Part shown: positions 1 to 5,169 of the stretch, piece by piece
Numbering within the stretch: position 1 is the first letter of the stretch
Layout: each line of letters starts with the position of its first letter
NCBI GenBank assembly: GCA_900552125.1
Contig: URYK01000062.1
Span: 1 to 12,219, forward strand
Direction: 5' to 3'
DNA: 12,219 bases
From: an uncultured Solobacterium sp.
GTDB taxonomy: Bacteria > Bacillota_I > Bacilli_A > Erysipelotrichales > Erysipelotrichaceae
Notes under the pieces: model-generated
What the model was told of the DNA's origin: nothing
The model's input: only the letters and a program-made list of their open reading frames with translations
Databases searched by the model: none
Position numbers and translations under genes: made by a program

Positions 1-326
1 CAGGTACTGGTAAAATCACAGTTAACAAAAAAGATGTAGAAGAATACATCCCACATGCTGACCTTCGTCTTGTTATCAACCAACCATTCGCAGTTACTTC
101 AACTGTTGGTTCATACGACGTTTTCGTTAATGTTGTAGGTGGTGGTTACGCAGGTCAATCAGGAGCTATCCGTCACGGTATCGCTCGCGCATTGCTTCAA
201 GTAGACCCAGACTTCCGTGATTCATTGAAACGCGCTGGTCTTCTTACACGTGATGCACGTATGGTTGAACGTAAAAAACCAGGTCTCAAAAAAGCCCGCA
301 AGGCATCACAATTCTCAAAACGTTAA
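1..326 (+). CDS. rpsI: 30S ribosomal protein S9, 3' part (5' end outside window)
   Basis: Ribosomal protein S9 of the small subunit. Its basic C-terminal tail reaches into the decoding centre near P-site tRNA. The window holds 107 codons in frame from base 3, and the family is about 130 residues, so only the N-terminus is missing. Visible S9 features are the [19 protein letters not shown] segment and the basic tail ending in SQFSKR. The last 18 codons also serve as the attachment site of the mobile element that follows. The reading frame and stop codon remain intact after insertion, so the protein sequence should be unchanged. A terminator follows at 395-429. Confidence 0.98.
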   Translation, partial: GTGKITVNKKDVEEYIPHADLRLVINQPFAVTSTVGSYDVFVNVVGGGYAGQSGAIRHGIARALLQVDPDFRDSLKRAGLLTRDARMVERKKPGLKKARKASQFSKR

Positions 327-327
327 T
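272..327 (+). repeat. attL: rpsI 3' end, left boundary of the element
   Basis: This 56-bp stretch matches 11767-11822 with five mismatches. The final 22 bp (306-327) are identical and end at the rpsI stop codon plus one base. All five mismatches are synonymous third-position changes in rpsI codons. Crossover therefore probably took place in the identical core. Confidence 0.9.
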
Positions 328-395
328 ACCCAGTTATATCAACGTTTCAGAACAATTCTCAAAACGTTAATACCCAGTTATATCAACGTTTCAGA
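308..395 (+). repeat. Perfect 44-bp tandem duplication containing the att core
   Basis: Two exact 44-bp copies lie head to tail at 308-351 and 352-395. Each begins with acaattctcaaaacgttaat, the att core, followed by 24 bp of element left arm. The second core (352-371) is thus a spare attachment core just inside the element. The right end has only one core. A slippage duplication or the scar of an earlier tandem insertion would both explain it. Confidence 0.93.
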
Positions 396-429
396 GCACT
401 TTGCGAAGATTTCGCAGGGTGCTTTTTTT
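395..429 (+). terminator. Rho-independent terminator supplied by the element behind rpsI
   Basis: The stem GCACTTTGCGAA pairs with TTCGCAGGGTGC (12 pairs, two of them T·G) around a GAT loop at 408-410. A run of seven T follows at 423-429. It lies on the element side of the att core, so it replaces the host terminator displaced to 11844-11871. Confidence 0.88.
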
Positions 430-445
430 GATGTTTTTGAACTTG

Positions 446-469
446 TGATAACCTTTTTGATAACCCTTT
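446..469 (+). repeat. Left-end TGATAACC direct repeats, probable integrase arm sites
   Basis: TGATAACC occurs at 446-453 and again at 458-465 (extended by CTTT), 12 bp apart. The same doublet in the same orientation recurs at the right end (11650-11672). Paired short direct repeats at both ends of such elements usually bind the N-terminal arm-binding domain of the integrase. That role is inferred. Confidence 0.6.
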
Positions 470-507
470 AGAAACTTTATTCTAGAAAAAATCCCAATCA
501 AGAGATA

Positions 508-1662
508 TTATTTTGCTTGATTGAGATAGTCCGCAAATTTTTTGATGGAGTTTTGCTCTCCAGTTTTTGTTGTATGGGTATAGATATCAAGCGTCATTTG
601 ACTACTTGCATGCCCTAAACGTTTAGAGGTATTGGTTGGGTCAATTCCGATTTCTGTCATAAGAGTAGCATGAGTATGTCGAAATCCGTGTGGACTGATA
701 GGTTTTAACTTGTATTTTCTGATAATCCGTTTGAGGATATTATTGAGATAGTCCGCATGTAAAGGTTCAATCTGGTCCGAGTTTGTCAAGTAGGTAAACA
801 TGTACTCATTAGAAAGGTCAATTTTTGAAATCGCTAACTGATTTTGTTCCTGCCTATAAAGTTCTTGCCAATGCTTTAAGATGTCAATGGTTTCACTATC
901 TAAATATATTGAGCGAACTGAAAAACTATTTTTAGTACCTTTTTCGATAGCATGACCATCAATCCTACCGATACTCTTATTGATAGTTAGTAGATTATTA
1001 TCAAAATCTAAGTCTCCCCATCTTAGAGCGTAAAGTTCTCCCTTCCGTAAGCCGCTATAAGCTAGTAAACGAAATAAGGCAAAGTGTTTATAAGGTTCTA
1101 TCTCTTTTACGATTTTTAAAAAGCGATGCAATTCTTCAAGAGACCAGAAGTTTTCTGATTTCTCTTTTTTTATTTTTGGCATGATAACATTAGCCATCGG
1201 ATTTTTGTCAATATAGTTCATGTTGATGGCAAAATCAAATATTTTAGATGTGTAAGACTTGATATGCTTCATATTTTTGAAGGTCTTTGATTTTTCTGTA
1301 ATAAAATTTTGACATTCCAATGGACTGATACGACTAATTGTCTTATGACCAAAAATTGGAAGGATATGAATGCGGTATATATCCTTAGTCTTTGCAGCAG
1401 TGGTAGCTTCAACAGTATTTTGATAAGCTTGGAACCATTCTTGATATAGTTCCTGATAGCTGATCTTGGTATTTTGCTTGGATGCTTTTAGAACTTCTGA
1501 AAGTTGACCAGTTTCTAGCCTAGCTTCATATACCCTAGCCTCTTTTTTAGTTTTAAAGCCTCGTTTTAGATGTCTCTTCTTTTTTCCGTATTCATCTAAA
1601 CCGATATAAAAGCTAACGTAATAAAAAAATCCTTTTTTTGTTTCGTATTTATGTATAGACAT
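508..1662 (-). CDS. int: Tyrosine-family site-specific integrase
   Basis: A 384-aa integrase that should carry out recombination between the element att site and the rpsI 3' end. Residues 1-50 form the AP2-like arm-binding region common in Gram-positive integrases. Residues about 65-150 are the SAM-like core-binding domain, and 170-384 the catalytic domain. The catalytic set is visible: R206 (SGLRKGEL), K244, H325 and R328 (HGFRHTHA), H351 (RLGHASS) and the nucleophile Y361 (DIYTHT). The length is typical and the gene intact. It sits next to attL with its stop facing rpsI, the usual layout for this type of element. A GGGGA stretch lies 6-10 bases upstream of the ATG. Expression may continue from the repressor gene, because no clear promoter of its own is visible in the 54-bp gap between them. 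Confidence 0.96.
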   Translation of the reverse strand: MSIHKYETKKGFFYYVSFYIGLDEYGKKKRHLKRGFKTKKEARVYEARLETGQLSEVLKASKQNTKISYQELYQEWFQAYQNTVEATTAAKTKDIYRIHILPIFGHKTISRISPLECQNFITEKSKTFKNMKHIKSYTSKIFDFAINMNYIDKNPMANVIMPKIKKEKSENFWSLEELHRFLKIVKEIEPYKHFALFRLLAYSGLRKGELYALRWGDLDFDNNLLTINKSIGRIDGHAIEKGTKNSFSVRSIYLDSETIDILKHWQELYRQEQNQLAISKIDLSNEYMFTYLTNSDQIEPLHADYLNNILKRIIRKYKLKPISPHGFRHTHATLMTEIGIDPTNTSKRLGHASSQMTLDIYTHTTKTGEQNSIKKFADYLNQAK

Positions 1663-1680
1663 AACAGTTCCCCATTTCTA

Positions 1681-1710
1681 AGTTTTCGGAGCTTATGTAA
1701 TTGAGAAACT
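1681..1710 (+). repeat. Element-wide 30-bp repeat, copy 1 (int/repressor gap)
   Basis: This 30-bp sequence begins AGTTTTCGGAGC and ends TTGAGAAACT. It matches the reverse complement of 11614-11643 at 29 of 30 bases, and 2340-2366 at 24 of 27 bases in the same orientation. It occupies most of the gap between the int start and the repressor stop. It is probably a protein-binding site of the element, but the binder is unknown. Confidence 0.8.
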
Positions 1711-1716
1711 GTTCGT

Positions 1717-2235
1717 TTATTTTTTGTGTCGATCTTCTTGCCTAATTCGGTATTCTTCAGTCTGAATCCAAGTTTGCCAAATTTCTGACTCTCGTTTTAA
1801 ACTATTCATGTGTTTAGTGAAGGTTTTCATGAATTCTTCCTCATGATTAACCAAGTAACGAGCTAAAATGCGTCTAAAATCGTCTGAGAAGCCCTCATTT
1901 AAGGGCATAGACAAATGAATCTCCCCTAATTCAATTCCTTTCTTCAGCTTCTCCATATCGCTTTTAAAAGGTGTTACAGAACTAATCTCGGAAACCTTAA
2001 AGCTGTCTGTGATAATGTCCATAGTTGACGGCGCTTGTCTATTATCGTCAAGTCCTAAGATGTAAGCAACAGATACTCCAAAATAATCAGCTAATTTTTG
2101 AGCATTTCCTTTTTTGGGTTGACGAATGCCTTGATTGTATCCCGATAAGGTAGGATAAGCAATATCTGTAGCAGAACTAATCTCAGTTAGTTTTTTGCCA
2201 CTCTCTTCTATCAGTTTTGCAATATGATTGGTCAT
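1717..2235 (-). CDS. XRE (Cro/CI-like) repressor of the element
   Basis: A 172-aa protein with an N-terminal helix-turn-helix of the Cro/CI type (about residues 4-62: IAKLIEESGKKLTEISSATDI, then YPTLSGYNQGIRQPKKGNAQKLADYFGVSVAYILGL in segments). The C-terminal half is charged and helical, and no LexA/S24 self-cleavage domain is visible. Induction is therefore unlikely to work by RecA-triggered autoproteolysis. The chosen ATG at 2235 has an AAGGAGG ribosome site just upstream. A longer in-frame start at 2265 would lie above the -10 at 2254-2259 and is rejected. The gene is divergent from the excisionase/replication operon across a region with three matching palindromes (2269-2329), where it probably binds to control both directions. 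It likely maintains the integrated state. Confidence 0.92.
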   Translation of the reverse strand: MTNHIAKLIEESGKKLTEISSATDIAYPTLSGYNQGIRQPKKGNAQKLADYFGVSVAYILGLDDNRQAPSTMDIITDSFKVSEISSVTPFKSDMEKLKKGIELGEIHLSMPLNEGFSDDFRRILARYLVNHEEEFMKTFTKHMNSLKRESEIWQTWIQTEEYRIRQEDRHKK

Positions 2236-2253
2236 AAATACCTCCTTGAGAGT

Positions 2254-2282
2254 ATTATAACACATTTAATTCTTTTTGAATA
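2254..2282 (-). promoter_or_regulatory. Leftward promoter of the repressor gene
   Basis: On the minus strand TATAAT (2259-2254) is preceded by TG one base upstream (TGTTATAAT), an extended -10. At 17-bp spacing the -35 is a weak TATTCA (2282-2277), which overlaps operator 1 (2269-2281). Transcription would start near 2247, just ahead of the ribosome site for the ATG at 2235. The overlap suggests autoregulation. Confidence 0.7.
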
Positions 2283-2329
2283 AAAATAGTTGACATAAAT
2301 TCCGAAAGAATATATAATTCAAAATGAAT
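2269..2329. promoter_or_regulatory. Three-operator control region, ATTC-N5-GAAT palindromes
   Basis: Three 13-bp palindromes share ATTC-N5-GAAT: ATTCTTTTTGAAT (2269-2281), ATTCCGAAAGAAT (2299-2311) and ATTCAAAATGAAT (2317-2329). Operator 2 fills the spacer of the rightward promoter, operator 3 overlaps its -10 and start region, and operator 1 overlaps the -35 of the leftward promoter. Spacings are 30 and 18 bp. This is a lambda-like tripartite operator, and the neighbouring XRE repressor is the natural ligand. Confidence 0.85.
2290..2318 (+). promoter_or_regulatory. Rightward consensus promoter of the excision/replication/mobilisation operon
   Basis: TTGACA at 2290-2295, a 17-bp spacer and TATAAT at 2313-2318 form a perfect consensus sigma-A promoter. 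It reads into the genes at 2384-4517. Two operators lie within it, so it should be strong when derepressed and shut when the repressor is bound. Confidence 0.88.
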
Positions 2330-2339
2330 AATAAATAAA

Positions 2340-2366
2340 TTTTCGGAGTTTATTTAATTGAGAAAT
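2340..2366 (+). repeat. Element-wide repeat, copy 2 (leader of the rightward operon)
   Basis: A 27-bp sequence starting TTTTCGGAG and ending TTGAGAAAT, matching 1683-1709 at 24 of 27 bases. It sits downstream of the rightward start point and 17 bp ahead of the first start codon. Relative to transcription it runs opposite to the copy ahead of int, which favours a DNA site over an RNA structure. Confidence 0.7.
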
Positions 2367-2383
2367 AGAAATGAGGTAATCTT

Positions 2384-2668
2384 ATGGCTGATGAAACCAC
2401 TTTAGTTGTACAACTACCGAAATCATTGGAAAGACAGTTGAGAGCTTACTATGACGAGATGGTCAGTAGTGCCATCGCACGTGCTTTAGAGGATAAGGAA
2501 CTCTATAAGCCAATGGTTCGGATGTCTGCCTTATCCCGCTGGTTAGATGTTTCAACGACTACGATTCAAAAATGGACACGAGAAGGAATGCCTACAATGG
2601 TCATTGATGGCGTGACTCTTTACGATAAACGAGCAGTTACACGTTGGTTGAAGCAATATGAAAGATGA
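2384..2668 (+). CDS. Excisionase-like helix-turn-helix protein
   Basis: A 94-aa protein whose C-terminal half (about residues 46-94) is a MerR/excisionase-type winged HTH: MSALSRWLDVSTTTIQKWTR, a turn, then a hydrophobic hairpin (PTMVIDGVTLYDK) and a closing helix (RAVTRWLKQY). This layout is typical of small recombination directionality factors and of HTH_17 DNA-binding proteins. The N-terminal 45 residues are a charged helix of unknown role. It is the first gene of the repressed rightward operon, the usual place for an excisionase. GAGGTAA precedes the ATG. It could bind the 27-30 bp repeats near both ends of the element, but that is inference; a transcriptional role is the alternative. Confidence 0.75.
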   Translation: MADETTLVVQLPKSLERQLRAYYDEMVSSAIARALEDKELYKPMVRMSALSRWLDVSTTTIQKWTREGMPTMVIDGVTLYDKRAVTRWLKQYER

Positions 2669-2676
2669 GGTAGGGC

Positions 2677-3501
2677 ATGGCTAATAGACGAATGTTGAGT
2701 AAGACAGTGGTGCAGACGCAACGCTTTCTACGCCTACCACTTGAAGCACAGGCCCTTTATTGTCACTTGGTAGTTAATGCGGATGACGATGGGATTGTTG
2801 AGGCATTTCCGATTATGCGAATGATTAACGCCAATGAAGATAGCCTAAATTTATTAACCCTTAAGCAGTATTTACTCTTGTTAAACAATGAGATGGTTTA
2901 CTTTATCAAGGATTTCTTTGAGCAGAATACCATTAAAGCAGACCGTTACACACCTAGTAATCATCGTCAACTCCTTATCGATTATCTGAAGGATAATCAA
3001 TTGTTAGAGAAGATAAATCTAGGTCCACGCTTAATCAATTACCTTCAAACTACTCGGCTCCAAGTTGGAACCAGTCTGGATCCAGATGGGAACCTCAATA
3101 TAATTAAAGATAAGATAAGTAAAGATAGGATAGGTAAAGATAAGTTAAGTCAAGATAAGATAGGATTAGATAATGATCCAATCTCATCACGACTGACTGA
3201 TGATATCTGGTTAATGGAAACGCTATGGCATCGAGAATTAACCCAACATGAGAAAGTATTACTAGAGGAATTAACAGTTGAACATTCCTTATTGCAGTTA
3301 GCTATTCAGAAAACAGCTGAGCTTGAATCAAGGAAACAAAACATGAGTTACGTCAAAGGGATACTAACGAATTGGGAAGCTAGAGGACTTATCACTGCTG
3401 ACCAAGTGATAGCGTCTGAAAAAGACTACCATCCATTGGAAATTTCAAATGTGGAAGTATCTGAAGATTTCTTAGCAGCTATGGATTTATGGAAAGATTA
3501 G
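2677..3501 (+). CDS. Phage-type replisome organiser with DnaD-like C-terminal domain
   Basis: A 274-aa replication initiation protein. Residues 1-110 match the phage replisome-organiser N-terminal domain (MANRRMLSKTVVQTQRFLRL, QALYCHLVVNADDDGIVEAF). Residues about 185-255 match the DnaD/DnaB C-terminal domain, including the YxxxIxxxW motif in SYVKGILTNWEARGL. Such proteins bind an origin and bring in host primosome components and helicase. Between the domains is a linker of 5-residue repeats (KDKIS, KDRIG, KDKLS, QDKIG) encoded by a 15-bp DNA repeat that looks like an iteron array, so the origin may lie in the gene. The ribosome site GAGGTAGGG overlaps the stop of the preceding gene. Its presence implies autonomous replication after excision, as seen in phages and phage satellites. 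Confidence 0.88.
   Translation: MANRRMLSKTVVQTQRFLRLPLEAQALYCHLVVNADDDGIVEAFPIMRMINANEDSLNLLTLKQYLLLLNNEMVYFIKDFFEQNTIKADRYTPSNHRQLLIDYLKDNQLLEKINLGPRLINYLQTTRLQVGTSLDPDGNLNIIKDKISKDRIGKDKLSQDKIGLDNDPISSRLTDDIWLMETLWHRELTQHEKVLLEELTVEHSLLQLAIQKTAELESRKQNMSYVKGILTNWEARGLITADQVIASEKDYHPLEISNVEVSEDFLAAMDLWKD
3106..3165 (+). repeat. Four 15-bp iterons inside the replication gene, candidate origin
   Basis: Four direct repeats of period 15: aaagataagataagt (3106), aaagataggataggt (3121), aaagataagttaagt (3136) and caagataagatagga (3151). They are in frame and encode the interdomain linker. Phage replisome organisers often bind repeats located within their own gene, so this is a plausible replication origin. 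Confidence 0.7.
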
Positions 3502-3515
3502 GAGGATAACTAGAG

Positions 3516-3806
3516 ATGACAGTATATTATCAATTAGAGAATATGTTAGTGGCTGGTTTTAAGTCACAAGAGGAGTACGACCGCTACCTGGCCCTCAAGA
3601 AGGACTATGAAAGTGAGACAGAGGACTATAGCTTTTCGATTAGAGAAATCACAAATCAGCTTGAAATCATTTGTCAGGCCTTAGAGAATGATTTTCCGAA
3701 CTTATCAGAAGCATTACTGACCGATTATTTAGAACTGGTAGAAGAGTTGAAACGATATGATACTAATCAGGCAGATAGCTATTTAAGGATGGTCCGTCAT
3801 GTCTGA
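3516..3806 (+). CDS. Small acidic helical protein of unknown function
   Basis: A 96-aa protein that I do not recognise. It is acidic, without cysteine clusters or membrane segments. It reads as mostly helical, with a possible coiled stretch around residues 40-85 (SFSIREITNQLEIICQALEN, then LLTDYLELVEELKRYDTN). A good AGGAGG lies 10 bp before the ATG. Its stop overlaps the start of the downstream MobC-like gene by 8 bp, so the two are probably translationally coupled. By position it may help replication or relaxosome assembly, but the sequence itself gives no function. Confidence 0.8.
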   Translation: MTVYYQLENMLVAGFKSQEEYDRYLALKKDYESETEDYSFSIREITNQLEIICQALENDFPNLSEALLTDYLELVEELKRYDTNQADSYLRMVRHV

Positions 3807-4161
3807 ACGTGTCAGAACTATTTTAAAGAAGTTTTATGTGACGGAGTCGCAGAATGAAGTCCTTAATCAGTTAGTGGATGATACAGGATTAGTGACATTC
3901 TCTAATTATGCTCGTCGGATGCTCTTTAAGGAAACGTCGCTCTTTATTCAATTTGATGACACTCAGTTTGATGAAATGATTTATTCTCTGAGACGCATTG
4001 AAAATAATTTAAGGCAGTTATCTAAAATTGCAGAGCAGTCTCAAGATAGTCAAGCCTACAGAGCTATGGACTATAGCAGAAGGCTAGTTTCAAATTATGA
4101 AAAGCAGTTAACACGTTACCACAAGAAAAAGAAACGGAAATTATTATCTAAGGGAACTTAA
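3799..4161 (+). CDS. MobC-like relaxosome accessory protein 1
   Basis: A 120-aa basic protein resembling the MobC family of plasmid and IME mobilisation proteins. The N-terminal part looks like a ribbon-helix-helix DNA-binding fold (RTILKKFYVTESQNEVLNQL, then TFSNYARRMLFKE). It is followed by the typical MobC helix (SLRRIENNLRQLSKIAEQ, near residues 64-81) and a lysine-rich tail (KKKKRK). MobC proteins bind the transfer origin and help the relaxase open the DNA. The gene overlaps both neighbours, so it belongs to one operon. Normally a relaxase gene follows mobC; here a second MobC-like gene follows and no relaxase is found. The family assignment rests on motif resemblance. Confidence 0.72.
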   Translation: MSERVRTILKKFYVTESQNEVLNQLVDDTGLVTFSNYARRMLFKETSLFIQFDDTQFDEMIYSLRRIENNLRQLSKIAEQSQDSQAYRAMDYSRRLVSNYEKQLTRYHKKKKRKLLSKGT

Positions 4162-4517
4162 TGGTTAAAAAGAGAATTAGGAATGTTATTAAACAAGTCT
4201 TTTTGTCTGAAGAAGAAAATCAAAAACTGTTAGAGCGAATGAAGCAAGATGGTTTTTCAAACTTTTCTCGTTTTGCTAGAAAGCAGTTATTAAAACCTGA
4301 TTTTGAAGTCTGGACAGTGAGCTTTCCAGAATATTTGTCGCTGACAGGTAGATTATTATTTGTTGGTAGAGCAATTAATAGCCTCGCTAAAAGCACAACC
4401 CAGTTTGGAAAAATTTCCCAACAAGATTTGATGAAATTAGGTCAGTTGATGGAGGAACTTGTAGAATTGGTGGAGAAACAATTGAAGGAAGACAAGCAAC
4501 GAATAGCTAAGAAGTGA
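4161..4517 (+). CDS. MobC-like relaxosome accessory protein 2
   Basis: A 118-aa basic protein with the same plan as its upstream neighbour: an N-terminal ribbon-helix-helix-like part (IRNVIKQVFLSEEENQKLLE, then GFSNFSRFARKQLL), a central hydrophobic and helical part (SLTGRLLFVGRAINSLAKST) and a charged C-terminal helix. The shared SNxxRxARxxL pattern suggests the pair arose by duplication and diverged. The start codon overlaps the preceding stop by one base, which implies coupled translation. The two may form a heteromeric DNA-binding complex at a transfer origin in the non-coding stretch that follows. Alternatively they could be transcriptional regulators of ribbon-helix-helix type. Confidence 0.68.
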   Translation: MVKKRIRNVIKQVFLSEEENQKLLERMKQDGFSNFSRFARKQLLKPDFEVWTVSFPEYLSLTGRLLFVGRAINSLAKSTTQFGKISQQDLMKLGQLMEELVELVEKQLKEDKQRIAKK

Positions 4518-4562
4518 TAATCTTCCAGTCATTTTGATGACCTCATTTCAAAATATGATAGC

Positions 4563-4591
4563 AAAAACGCTGATGCTGATCAACGTTTTTT
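4563..4591 (+). terminator. Probable terminator of the replication/mobilisation operon
   Basis: AAAAACG (4563-4569) pairs with CGTTTTT (4584-4590) and, across one mismatch, TGAT pairs with ATCA around a GCTG loop. A T run closes the hairpin. It lies 46 bp after the last mob gene. The outer stem is AT-rich, so termination may be partial. Confidence 0.55.
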
Positions 4592-4610
4592 ATCATGTCG
4601 TCGTGAAAAC

Positions 4611-4799
4611 TCCCTGTACGGACAATGTACGGCACCGTATCAAGTACGGAAATGTCCTTAAAATATCAAAAGGACTTTGCGAGCTCAGACAGTGTATACA
4701 CACTATCATTAAAATAGAAACATCAGTAAAGGTCAGATTGACACTTTTAACTGATAGTTCAATTTTATTTTGGGGAGAATCCCCAAACCCCTGTGCATC
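4611..4799. other. Hairpin-rich non-coding region, candidate oriT
   Basis: The gap 4518-4907 holds no convincing gene but is dense in structure. GTACGG occurs at 4616, 4627 and 4644. TACGG-CA-CCGTA forms an inverted repeat at 4628-4639. GGACA (4620-4624) pairs with TGTCC (4653-4657), and GTCCTT (4654-4659) with AAGGAC (4670-4675). GTGTATACAC is a palindrome near 4692. ATCAGT (4722-4727) pairs with ACTGAT (4750-4755). TTTGGGGA-GAA-TCCCCAAA (4769-4787) is a perfect hairpin followed by CCCCTGTGCATC. A hairpin next to a C-rich nick-like stretch beside mobC-like genes fits an oriT. It could also be a single-strand replication origin. Confidence 0.45.
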
Positions 4800-4825
4800 T
4801 TATATGTTGATTTTTGCAACTTATA
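4794..4825 (+). promoter_or_regulatory. Candidate LytTR operator, two direct repeats 21 bp apart
   Basis: TGCATCTTATA (4794-4804) and TGCAACTTATA (4815-4825) match at 10 of 11 bases and are spaced 21 bp, two helical turns. LytTR regulators typically bind pairs of short direct repeats at this spacing just upstream of a weak -35. The second repeat ends 32 bp before the candidate -10 TATACT. The operon encodes its own LytTR protein. Confidence 0.6.
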
Positions 4826-4834
4826 GACCAAAAG

Positions 4835-4863
4835 AACATAAATTTTATTGATGGAGTTATACT
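4835..4863 (+). promoter_or_regulatory. Candidate promoter of the peptide operon
   Basis: TATACT at 4858-4863 is a good -10. At 17-bp spacing the -35 is only AACATA (4835-4840), which suggests dependence on an activator bound upstream. Transcription would start about 38 bp ahead of the first start codon of the operon at 4908. Confidence 0.5.
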
Positions 4864-4907
4864 AACAATGTCAAAGGTGACAAATTTTAAATAAGGAGGA
4901 AACCTAT

Positions 4908-4994
4908 ATGAAACCCTGCAAACAAACATTTGCAATTTACGGATTGCTATCTGGTTTAATTTATGGGCTTGTTTTCTTATTTTGGAAAGGATAA
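4908..4994 (+). CDS. 28-aa membrane peptide with glycine zipper
   Basis: A short gene with the clearest ribosome site of the operon (AAGGAGG, 9 bp before ATG). The product is MKPCKQTFAIYG followed by a hydrophobic run LLSGLIYGLVFLFW and a final KG. G12, G16 and G20 form a GxxxGxxxG glycine zipper in a single transmembrane helix, a pattern that favours helix packing. It stops 6 bp before the precursor gene, so the two should be translated from one message. I do not recognise a family. Possible roles are an immunity peptide that occupies the target, a helper of export or modification at the membrane, or a second, unmodified membrane-active peptide. Being the first gene, ahead of the attenuator, it should be made at high level along with the precursor. 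Confidence 0.7.
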   Translation: MKPCKQTFAIYGLLSGLIYGLVFLFWKG

Positions 4995-5000
4995 AAAGTT

Positions 5001-5141
5001 ATGGAACAACTAGAAATTTCAGAATTTCAAACACAAGGTTTTGAAGTCAAAAAACTAGATACAGATGATTTCTTATCTAGTGACCAAATGAACTGGAGTG
5101 TAACATTATGCTGCTGTCCATGTTGCTGTTGTTGTGGTTAA
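5001..5141 (+). CDS. TOMM precursor peptide with polycysteine core
   Basis: A 46-aa precursor. Residues 1-36 form an acidic leader (MEQLEISEFQTQGFEVKKLD, then TDDFLSSDQMNWSVTL). Residues 37-46 are the core CCCPCCCCCG, with eight cysteines, one proline and a terminal glycine. The enzymes encoded just downstream are the classic set for turning core cysteines into thiazoles, so this is the substrate in the same role as SagA of streptolysin S. Unlike SagA, the core has no Ser or Thr, no Gly-rich tail and no double-glycine end to the leader, so only thiazoles can form. The LDTDDF stretch recalls acidic LDxDDF-type leaders of thiopeptides, but without core Ser residues the pyridine ring chemistry is excluded. 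AAAGGA lies 9 bp before the ATG. The gene is too short for most annotation pipelines. Confidence 0.9.
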   Translation: MEQLEISEFQTQGFEVKKLDTDDFLSSDQMNWSVTLCCCPCCCCCG

Positions 5142-5169
5142 TTTTTTAACCCAATTATTAGTTGTCAAT

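Noticed and set aside
250..471. 73-codon plus-strand reading frame over the rpsI end and attL
   Set aside because: It is an out-of-frame shadow of rpsI that runs through the tandem repeat and terminator, with no ribosome site.
3106..3165. CRISPR array
   Set aside because: The repeats are 15 bp, contiguous, without spacers, and in frame within a coding gene.
4534..4851. 105-codon plus-strand reading frame after the mob genes
   Set aside because: It runs through the terminator-like hairpin and the palindromes, has no ribosome site and a composition unlike a protein (many C and scattered H), and overlaps the candidate operator.
4868..4894. Eight-codon leader ORF (MSKVTNFK) ahead of the operon
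   Set aside because: The GGAG upstream is poorly spaced and lies in the promoter region. Nothing indicates translation or attenuation through it.
5001..5141. Thiopeptide precursor, suggested by the LDTDDF leader
   Set aside because: The core has no Ser or Thr for dehydration, and the operon has no lantibiotic-type dehydratase or pyridine synthase. A linear polyazole fits better.
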